A stretch of DNA of 34,776 nucleotides, taken from a virus. Position 1 is the first letter of the stretch. Each line of letters starts with the position of its first letter. The notes beneath the pieces are model-generated. The model saw nothing but the letters and a program-made list of their open reading frames with translations, searched no databases and was not told where the DNA came from. The stretch lies in the IMG/VR virus record IMGVR_UViG_3300020000_000045, positions 1 to 34,776 of that record. One strand, 5' to 3'. Shown here piece after piece: positions 30,912 through 34,776 of this stretch. A program made the position numbers and the translations under genes.

Positions 30912-30985
30912 CTCCGGCGATTTGGGCATTTTTGGGCAAAATTTTCCCCGGGGAAGAGTTCTGACAACCTTTTTCGGTATATATT

Positions 30986-31013
30986 CGCACAAAAAACACG
31001 TCCTATAATGAGA
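30986..31013 (+). promoter_or_regulatory. Repeated promoter element
   Basis: CGCACAAAAAACACGTCC then TATAATGAGA with the standard 18-base offset, followed by a leader with CCGAAAGGA before the ATG at 31044. Confidence 0.8.
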
Positions 31014-31043
31014 TAATCAACCCCGACCGAAAGGACCCGAATA

Positions 31044-31247
31044 ATGAATCCGATCAAGAAGATCGCCGTCAAGACCAAGAACCACCTCGGACGACACAAG
31101 TTCGCATACGGAATGACCGCAGTCAGCATTTTGCTGGTGAAGGCCAACGTAAAGAACATGCAGTCGTTCGACCAGTTCCTGGTTACGAAGGACATCAACC
31201 CCCTCGAATTCTGGAACCCGGAAATGTTCAAAGAGTTGAATGCCTAA
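31044..31247 (+). CDS. Small membrane protein (67 aa)
   Basis: ATG preceded by GAAAGGACC. A basic N-terminus (MNPIKKIAVKTKNHLGRHKF) leads to a weak hydrophobic segment (about residues 20-33, FAYGMTAVSILLVKAN) and an acidic soluble end (DINPLEFWNPEMFKELNA). It has its own promoter and terminator. It is the first of three successive genes of exactly 67 codons spaced by about 299 bases. Family not recognised. Confidence 0.7.
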   Translation: MNPIKKIAVKTKNHLGRHKFAYGMTAVSILLVKANVKNMQSFDQFLVTKDINPLEFWNPEMFKELNA

Positions 31248-31294
31248 ACCCTAGGCCCCTGAAAGTAAACACTGACAGGGGCTTTAGGTTTTTC
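31248..31294 (+). terminator. Intrinsic terminator
   Basis: CCTAGGCCCCTG pairs with CAGGGGC(TT)TAGG around a loop of about 14 bases, followed by TTTTT. It starts directly after the stop of the gene at 31044. Confidence 0.88.
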
Positions 31295-31298
31295 CTTT

Positions 31299-31326
31299 CG
31301 CATATTTAACAACTCATGTAATGAGA
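31299..31326 (+). promoter_or_regulatory. Repeated promoter element
   Basis: CGCATATTTAACAACTCA then TGTAATGAGA; the 18-base offset is kept but the -10 box is TGTAAT, the only one with this change. The ribosome binding site CGAAAGGAAG follows closely. Confidence 0.72.
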
Positions 31327-31342
31327 CCTACGAAAGGAAGCA

Positions 31343-31546
31343 ATGGAGCAAATCATTAGCAATCTTGAAGGAAGTTTGGAAGTCATCCAGTTTGGAATGA
31401 TCCGAGTGAAAGACAACATCGTTGCAGAAGAGAACCCCATGAAAAGGGAACTCCAGATCAATGAGTTGCTCAGCTTGGTCATCAACATGGAATTGATTAC
31501 CATGACCATCAAGGAGCTTACAGAAGCCCGAGACTACGTCAAGTAA
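31343..31546 (+). CDS. Small helical protein (67 aa)
   Basis: ATG preceded by CGAAAGGAAG. The product (MEQIISNLEGSLEVIQFGMI, RVKDNIVAEENPMKRELQIN, LVINMELITMTIKELTEARD) is predicted by eye to be two soluble amphipathic helices, with no membrane segment, unlike its neighbours. It is framed by its own promoter and terminator. Family not recognised. Confidence 0.68.
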   Translation: MEQIISNLEGSLEVIQFGMIRVKDNIVAEENPMKRELQINELLSLVINMELITMTIKELTEARDYVK

Positions 31547-31552
31547 GAATCA

Positions 31553-31586
31553 AGGCTAAGCGCAGAACAACGCGTTTAGCTTTTTC
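31553..31586 (+). terminator. Intrinsic terminator
   Basis: AGGCTAAGCG, a short loop, CGCGTTTAGC then TTTTT; the stem GCTAAGCG/CGCGTTTAGC has one bulge. It follows the stop of the gene at 31343 by six bases and runs into the next promoter. Confidence 0.85.
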
Positions 31587-31590
31587 CTTT

Positions 31591-31618
31591 CGCAAGAATT
31601 ACATCTCCTATAATGAGA
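31591..31618 (+). promoter_or_regulatory. Repeated promoter element
   Basis: CGCAAGAATTACATCTCC then TATAATGAGA with the 18-base offset, and CCCGAAAGGA before the ATG at 31641. Confidence 0.8.
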
Positions 31619-31640
31619 TCATCGACCCGAAAGGAATATT

Positions 31641-31844
31641 ATGCGTAATCGCGCAATCAAAGTTAGCCTTGTCAAGGACGAGAAGAACACACTCGAACCC
31701 GCACCCAAAGAGGACATCAATCTGATGCTACAATCCGTAGCAGTCATTGCGAAAAGCCTCGGAAGGGATGCGGCCATCGCAGTGTTGTCCTACGTCGTGC
31801 TTGACACCGTTCGCCAAGTTGCCGTGGCAAAAGCCAGCAAGTAA
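31641..31844 (+). CDS. Small protein with a hydrophobic C-terminal half (67 aa)
   Basis: ATG preceded by CGAAAGGAATATT. The N-terminal part is charged (RNRAIKVSLVKDEKNTLEPA); the C-terminal part (LMLQSVAVIAKSLGRDAAIA, VLSYVVLDTVRQVAVAKASK) is helical and moderately hydrophobic, perhaps membrane-associated. It is the third of the 67-codon genes. Family not recognised. Confidence 0.68.
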   Translation: MRNRAIKVSLVKDEKNTLEPAPKEDINLMLQSVAVIAKSLGRDAAIAVLSYVVLDTVRQVAVAKASK

Positions 31845-31851
31845 TGATCAC

Positions 31852-31887
31852 CAAGCGAGGAGCCCACACAAGGGCTCTAAGCTTTTT
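31852..31887 (+). terminator. Intrinsic terminator
   Basis: AGCgaggAGCCC, ACACAA, GGGCTctaAGCT and TTTTT: an AGCCC/GGGCT stem with an outer AGC/GCT pair. It is five bases from the next TCGCA box. Confidence 0.8.
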
Positions 31888-31891
31888 GCCT

Positions 31892-31919
31892 CGCACAAAA
31901 AACATTCCGTATAATGAAG
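31892..31919 (+). promoter_or_regulatory. Repeated promoter element
   Basis: CGCACAAAAAACATTCCG then TATAATGAAG with the 18-base offset. The leader to the next good ribosome binding site is long here (about 100 bases) and contains a small GCGCT/AGCGC hairpin at 31954-31966. Confidence 0.78.
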
Positions 31920-32025
31920 AGATGTATGACCAGTGAAACGAAGACACACTGAAGCGCTTATAGCGCCTAGCCTAATCCCATTTGCATACATGTCTTCTAA
32001 ACTTTTCCCGATCCGAAAGGAAGCC

Positions 32026-32193
32026 ATGAAAACTTATTTTACTAATCTTGAATACATTCGACGAGCCAACCCGGAATTCTATAAGCATCACATGTTGGTT
32101 CGATTCGGTGTCATGGTTGGAGCAGCGTTGATTGCTTCGATTGCATACGACAAGACGGTCACGTTCCCCGAGTATTCAAAGATCTTCGAGTGA
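32026..32193 (+). CDS. Small membrane protein (55 aa)
   Basis: ATG 32026 was chosen because CGAAAGGAAG lies 3-12 bases upstream. The frame stays open to a GTG at 31933, which would add 31 residues (containing EALIAPSLIPFAYMSSKLFP) but lacks a clear ribosome binding site. From 32026 the protein reads MKTYFTNLEYIRRANPEFYK, then one membrane segment (about residues 23-41, MLVRFGVMVGAALIASIAY) and TVTFPEYSKIFE. The next gene starts one base after its stop. Family not recognised. Confidence 0.68.
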   Translation: MKTYFTNLEYIRRANPEFYKHHMLVRFGVMVGAALIASIAYDKTVTFPEYSKIFE

Positions 32194-32194
32194 C

Positions 32195-32368
32195 ATGCCC
32201 TTAATGAGAATCTTCTTGCTCTATCTGCTTGTCGGTCTTGTGTGGGCAGGACTGACTATGAGGAAGAGCTCTTTCAAAACTAATCTCAGCGACGTGACCT
32301 TCGTTCTCGTCTTTGCTATATTCTGGCCAGTCGTTCTTTTCATTCTCATTTTCAAAGAGGAAGAGTAA
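32195..32368 (+). CDS. Small two-pass membrane protein (57 aa)
   Basis: Starts at ATG 32195 (or ATG 32204), one base after the previous stop, so it is probably coupled. Two hydrophobic segments (about residues 5-20, RIFLLYLLVGLVWAGL, and 34-52, VTFVLVFAIFWPVVLFILIF) with a basic loop and an acidic end (KEEE). The plan is hairpin-like, similar to small holins or other phage membrane proteins. Family not recognised. Confidence 0.68.
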   Translation: MPLMRIFLLYLLVGLVWAGLTMRKSSFKTNLSDVTFVLVFAIFWPVVLFILIFKEEE

Positions 32369-32371
32369 CCT

Positions 32372-32399
32372 CGCAGAAAAAACAACGTGTATAATGAGA
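32372..32399 (+). promoter_or_regulatory. Repeated promoter element without a following gene start
   Basis: CGCAGAAAAAACAACGTG then TATAATGAGA with the 18-base offset. Unlike most copies it is not followed by GAAAGGA and a start codon; the next gene start is 145 bases downstream. The transcript would begin at the candidate RNA described below. Confidence 0.8.
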
Positions 32400-32515
32400 A
32401 GAAGATAAGACACGAATGCGTGGGTGAAAAGCCCACCTATCTGGCGTGGAAACAAAACCACAAATTACGAGTTTTCGTTGGACCGTAAGCCCTAGTCTTC
32501 TCATCTAATTTTTTC
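32398..32515 (+). ncRNA. Candidate structured small RNA or leader
   Basis: Directly downstream of a promoter element and lacking a credible gene. GAGAAGA (32396-32402) at the expected 5' end pairs with TCTTCTC (32496-32502). Between them lie GTGGG/CCCAC (32420-32435), GTGG/CCAC (32446-32461) and TTACG/CGTAA (32465-32488) hairpins. The closing stem is followed by ATCTAATTTTTT, a terminator-like T-run. It does not fit a tRNA (about 107 bases, no T-arm consensus, no U33). It may be a free RNA or the leader of the gene at 32540. Confidence 0.45.
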
Positions 32516-32539
32516 CATTCTAATAATCGAGGAGAATGT

Positions 32540-32692
32540 ATGGATGCTAGATCGAAAGAGATAGTTGAACGAACCGCAACCACAGTGATTCTAATTGTTT
32601 GCACATCATTGATTCAGACCGCATCCAGCGATTTTTATTGGTACGCAAAGAATAAGTGGTTCCGTAATACGGAGGATGAGTATGGGGTGTGA
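32540..32692 (+). CDS. Small membrane protein (50 aa)
   Basis: ATG 32540 with CGAGGAGAA about 4-12 bases upstream; an ATG four bases earlier meets a stop after four codons. The product is MDARSKEIVERTATTVILIV, CTSLIQTASSDFYWYAKNKW and FRNTEDEYGV, with one membrane segment (about residues 11-30). Its end overlaps the next gene by 11 bases. Family not recognised. Confidence 0.65.
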   Translation: MDARSKEIVERTATTVILIVCTSLIQTASSDFYWYAKNKWFRNTEDEYGV

Positions 32693-32822
32693 CTGCAATT
32701 ACCAATGCAACTGTAAACCACACTATGGATTTTTCAGTTTCATCTGGGACGTCTTCATGGTGTTCTTCACCTGTGGGTTCTGGCTCATTTGGATATTTGT
32801 CAGGGAGATGCGTAAAAGGTAA
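32682..32822 (+). CDS. Cys-rich tiny membrane protein (46 aa)
   Basis: ATG 32682 with GGAGG about 6-10 bases upstream, within the end of the previous gene. The N-terminus MGCDCNYQCNCKPHYG has four Cys in a CxC-x3-CxC arrangement, then comes a membrane segment (about residues 17-40, FFSFIWDVFMVFFTCGFWLI) and a basic end (REMRKR). The Cys set could bind a metal or form disulfides. Its stop overlaps the next ATG (TAATG). Family not recognised. Confidence 0.65.
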   Translation: MGCDCNYQCNCKPHYGFFSFIWDVFMVFFTCGFWLIWIFVREMRKR

Positions 32823-33574
32823 TGAACTTTATTGGACTGACCAAGGTAGTCGAGCGAGCGATTACTAAGAACTCACCGGCGATTCTCACGGGTCTGGGGA
32901 TCGCCGGTGTTCTTACTACCGCATATTTCACGGGCCGTGCATCATACGCAGCGGCCGCAGTAATCGAAAGCGAGGAATACCAGAACGGGCAAGCTGAAGA
33001 TCCTAAGCAGCGTTTGAAGGAGCGAGTGCAACTCACATGGCGTCTGTATATTCCTGCGGGAATCTCAGGCGCTGTGACAGTCGGATGCCTCGTTGCCGGT
33101 TCGCGCATCAGTAATAAGCGGACAACCGCCGCATATTCACTCGTAGCGCTGACTGAGACTGCATTTGGGGAGTACAAGGACAAAGTAGTAGAGAAGATCG
33201 GGGACAAGAAGGAAAAGGATATTCGAGATGAGATCGCTCAAGATCGAGTCAATAAAAATCCTCCCGGCCAACAAGTCATTATCAGTGGCTCGGGAACCGT
33301 TATTTGTTGTGAACTACACACTGGGCGATATTTCAATAGTGACGTCGAGACTATCCGTAAAGCTGAGAATGCAATCAACGCCAAAATCCTCAGAGAGACT
33401 GAAGCCACCCTCGACGACTTCTACTATCTTGTCGGATTGGAGCCTACCTCATATTCCAGTCATTCGGGATGGGACACAGGACGATTGTTAGAACTGAGTT
33501 GGTCCGCAGTCATATCTCCAGACGAGAAACCGTGTATGGCGTTCGAGTACAACCACGTTAAGGGTCTCCTGTAA
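32822..33574 (+). CDS. DUF6353-like membrane protein (250 aa)
   Basis: Starts in the TAATG overlap with the previous stop. Two membrane segments near residues 20-42 (AILTGLGIAGVLTTAYFTGR) and 76-96 (IPAGISGAVTVGCLVAGSRI) are followed by a soluble part: GEYKDKVVEKIGDKKEKDIR, LHTGRYFNSDVETIRKAENA, LDDFYYLVGLEPTSYSSHSG and ISPDEKPCMAFEYN. I recognise this order from the DUF6353 family of phages and prophages in Firmicutes and actinobacteria. Its role is unknown. It closes the four-gene run that starts at 32540. Confidence 0.75.
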   Translation: MNFIGLTKVVERAITKNSPAILTGLGIAGVLTTAYFTGRASYAAAAVIESEEYQNGQAEDPKQRLKERVQLTWRLYIPAGISGAVTVGCLVAGSRISNKRTTAAYSLVALTETAFGEYKDKVVEKIGDKKEKDIRDEIAQDRVNKNPPGQQVIISGSGTVICCELHTGRYFNSDVETIRKAENAINAKILRETEATLDDFYYLVGLEPTSYSSHSGWDTGRLLELSWSAVISPDEKPCMAFEYNHVKGLL

Positions 33575-33575
33575 T

Positions 33576-33603
33576 CGCAGGATTTACAACGCGTATAATG
33601 AGA
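33576..33603 (+). promoter_or_regulatory. Repeated promoter element
   Basis: CGCAGGATTTACAACGCG then TATAATGAGA with the 18-base offset. The leader ACCCCTACCGAATTGGAG resembles the ACCCCTACCCGAAAGGA leader of the leftward gene at 1-165. Confidence 0.8.
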
Positions 33604-33626
33604 CCCCTACCGAATTGGAGATAATC

Positions 33627-33833
33627 ATGGAAACAGAAATTGTTGAAATCGTTCGTTTTGTTGAGCCCATCAGCTTTAGCAAGGATATGGAGAACGCAGC
33701 CGCTAAGGCCGCCATTGGTGCCGTAATTGGCATCACTGCCGGACTAGTTGGTATGCTTCTTAATCGCCGTGTTGAGAAGATGCTCGAGAAGCGCGAAGCA
33801 GCAAAAGCAGAAGCCGAGAAGAACCAAGAGTAA
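33627..33833 (+). CDS. Small membrane protein (68 aa)
   Basis: ATG 33627 was chosen over an in-frame TTG at 33615, which is part of the TTGGAG ribosome binding site. The product has an acidic N-terminus (METEIVEIVRFVEPISFSKD), one membrane segment (about residues 27-46, AAIGAVIGITAGLVGMLLNR) and a charged coiled-coil-like end (RVEKMLEKREAAKAEAEKNQ). Own promoter and terminator. Family not recognised. Confidence 0.7.
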   Translation: METEIVEIVRFVEPISFSKDMENAAAKAAIGAVIGITAGLVGMLLNRRVEKMLEKREAAKAEAEKNQE

Positions 33834-33844
33834 GTAATAACTCG

Positions 33845-33881
33845 AAAGCGAGAGCCCCTAAACAGGGGCTTTAGCTTTTTC
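33845..33881 (+). terminator. Intrinsic terminator
   Basis: AAAGCgAGAGCCCCT, AAAC, AGGGGCTtTAGCT and TTTTT: AGCCCCT/AGGGGCT stem with an outer AGC/GCT pair. It follows the stop of the gene at 33627. Confidence 0.88.
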
Positions 33882-33910
33882 CATTTTCATCAGTTAACAG
33901 AAGGAAACCA

Positions 33911-34348
33911 ATGCTTAAGCGAAATATTACGTACGAAGATTTCGACGGTAACAAAGTTACCGAGCAATTTTACTTTAACATCTCGAAATCAGAGCTTGTT
34001 GAAATGGAATACAGTTACAAGGACGGTTTTGGCGAGACCCTTCAGAGAATTGTCAAGTCTGAAAACAAGGGTGAACTTCTCAACATTTTCAAGACGCTTG
34101 TGTTGAACGCTTATGGGGAAAAGTCAGAAGACGGCAAACGATTTATCAAGAGCCAAGAGCTTCGAGATCAGTTTGTTCAGTCTCTTGCTTATGATGCGCT
34201 CTTCATGGAGCTTGCTACGGACGATGGAGCCGCAGCAGAATTCGTTACAGGAGTTCTCCCCAAGGATCTGGCCAATGAAATGGCTGTTCAAACTTCTCCA
34301 GTCCCAACCCAACTCCCTGCCCATATTCCTCCGCCACCTACCAGTTAA
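33911..34348 (+). CDS. Tail assembly chaperone-like or structural protein (145 aa)
   Basis: ATG preceded by AGAAGGAAACC. The protein reads RNITYEDFDGNKVTEQFYFN, ISKSELVEMEYSYKDGFGET, GKRFIKSQELRDQFVQSLAY and DALFMELATDDGAAAEFVTG, then a Pro-rich end (PTQLPAHIPPPPTS). I recognise this pattern from proteins next to the tail genes of many Firmicutes siphoviruses, sometimes annotated as tail assembly chaperones. Here it is far from the tail block, among small membrane genes. No repeated promoter was found right before it, so it may be read through the terminator or from a promoter not recognised. Confidence 0.6.
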   Translation: MLKRNITYEDFDGNKVTEQFYFNISKSELVEMEYSYKDGFGETLQRIVKSENKGELLNIFKTLVLNAYGEKSEDGKRFIKSQELRDQFVQSLAYDALFMELATDDGAAAEFVTGVLPKDLANEMAVQTSPVPTQLPAHIPPPPTS

Positions 34349-34363
34349 GATCAAAGGATCATA

Positions 34364-34776
34364 ATGGAAGATTTTCCAGCTAATAGTCATAATGTACTTG
34401 GTCCACCCAAGGAAAAGAAAGAGAAGCCCGAAAAGAAGGAAGTCGAAAAGGTTGTCGTTGGTGAAGTTATTCAGAAACCTCGATCCATCGGCCGTAAATT
34501 TAAGGACATTTTTGTAGGTGGAGAATTTAGGAACGCCTCAACCTATGTTGCTACGGATGTTATTCTGCCAGCGATCAAGAATGCTATCGTCGATGCAACC
34601 AGCAAAGGCGTTGAGCGTCTTATTTACGGAGACACTGGACCATCCAGGCGACCTCGAGAGTATACGGGCCGTACATCGTACAATCGTCCAGTCGATCGAG
34701 GATATTCTCGCCCTGGGATACTGCCCGATCAGCCACCACGTAGTCAAGCACGACGACGTACTGGAGGGATGAGCGA
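34364..34776 (+). CDS. Basic phage protein, partial at window end
   Basis: ATG 34364, with the AAGGATC stretch as a weak ribosome binding site, open to the window end (at least 137 codons). The product has a Lys/Glu-rich N-terminus (PPKEKKEKPEKKEVEKVVVG), then VIQKPRSIGRKFKDIFVGGE and NASTYVATDVILPAIKNAIV, then DATSKGVERLIYGDTGPSRR and a basic Tyr/Pro-rich end. The IPAIKxAIxDxxxxGxxxLIYG pattern is one I know from phage proteins that accompany the previous family, so the two genes probably form a pair. Function unknown. Confidence 0.7.
   Translation, partial: MEDFPANSHNVLGPPKEKKEKPEKKEVEKVVVGEVIQKPRSIGRKFKDIFVGGEFRNASTYVATDVILPAIKNAIVDATSKGVERLIYGDTGPSRRPREYTGRTSYNRPVDRGYSRPGILPDQPPRSQARRRTGGMS

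Noticed and set aside
30847-31008. 53-codon frame in the gene-free stretch
   Set aside because: No ribosome binding site, unnatural composition, and it ends within the -10 box of the promoter at 30986; the stretch is better explained by inverted repeats.
32387-32488. 33-codon GTG frame through the candidate small RNA
   Set aside because: Its start would lie inside the promoter and no ribosome binding site is present; RNA structure explains the bases better, though a short peptide is not fully excluded.
32396-32502. Possible tRNA with GAA-like anticodon loop
   Set aside because: The acceptor-like ends are about 107 bases apart, the loop lacks U33 in place, and there is no T-arm GTTCGA-type sequence.
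34518-34772. Rightward 84-codon frame at the right end
   Set aside because: It lies in another frame within the partial gene at 34364, which has a better start and a recognised protein pattern.
1-34776. CRISPR arrays, insertion sequences, integrase and attachment sites
   Set aside because: No regularly spaced direct repeats of the right size, no transposase or integrase motifs and no tRNA-like attachment site were seen by eye.

Overview
This window looks like part of the genome of a long-tailed (siphovirus-type) double-stranded DNA phage. Genes are tightly packed, often overlap by ATGA or TAATG junctions, and use GAAAGGAG-type ribosome binding sites. A full head and tail morphogenesis set is present. 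The baseplate protein at 27879-28985 looks like the family named after gp37 of Rhodococcus phage ReqiPepy6. The tail-fibre start modules and collagen-like Gly-X-Y tracts are of types common in actinobacterial phages. Many head and tail proteins (protease-capsid fusion, connectors, DUF6353-like protein) also resemble proteins I recall from phages of Clostridia and lactococci. My best inference is a lytic or temperate phage of an actinobacterium, related to the Pepy6/Poco6 type. The exact host cannot be read from the sequence, and no integrase or repressor is visible here.

Layout. Positions 1-165 hold a small leftward membrane gene that diverges from everything else. Positions 228-872 hold two small rightward genes. 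Positions 876-10553 are a tail-fibre block: two copies of a start module (LtfC/BppU-like protein plus collagen-like protein), a 1080-residue tail protein ending in roughly 20-residue beta repeats, and a 1701-residue fibre with six tandem lectin-like modules. Positions 10604-16027 are the packaging and portal block (small terminase, HNH nuclease, connector, large terminase, portal), interleaved with small proteins that start with an HGVKGxxWGVR motif. Positions 16061-20948 carry a prohead protease fused to the major capsid protein, two head-tail joining proteins, two paralogous tail-tube proteins and a tail assembly chaperone between them. Positions 20936-28985 carry a histidine-rich collar protein, a gp10-like completion protein, a long tape measure, the distal tail protein and the hub protein. 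Positions 29000-30213 carry two holin-like membrane proteins with a secreted collagen-like protein between them.

From about 30214 to the end the style changes. There is a series of tiny genes, most with one membrane segment, and many have their own promoter and intrinsic terminator. The promoters are near-identical: a TCGCA box at a fixed distance from TATAATGAGA. At least eight copies lie here, and a ninth drives the leftward gene at position 1-165, so that gene may belong to the same regulon. This arm also holds two gene-free stretches that can fold into structured RNA, a DUF6353-like membrane protein and two proteins resembling families found in Firmicutes phages.

The most unusual signals are: (1) a perfect 17-base inverted repeat, one arm of which covers the start codon of the tail assembly chaperone; (2) the repeated promoter-leader element; (3) four HGVKGxxWGVR proteins; (4) an in-frame start with a strong ribosome binding site inside the protease-capsid fusion; (5) a C-terminal domain shared by capsid and tail-tube proteins; and (6) the nested inverted repeats and a candidate small RNA in the right arm.
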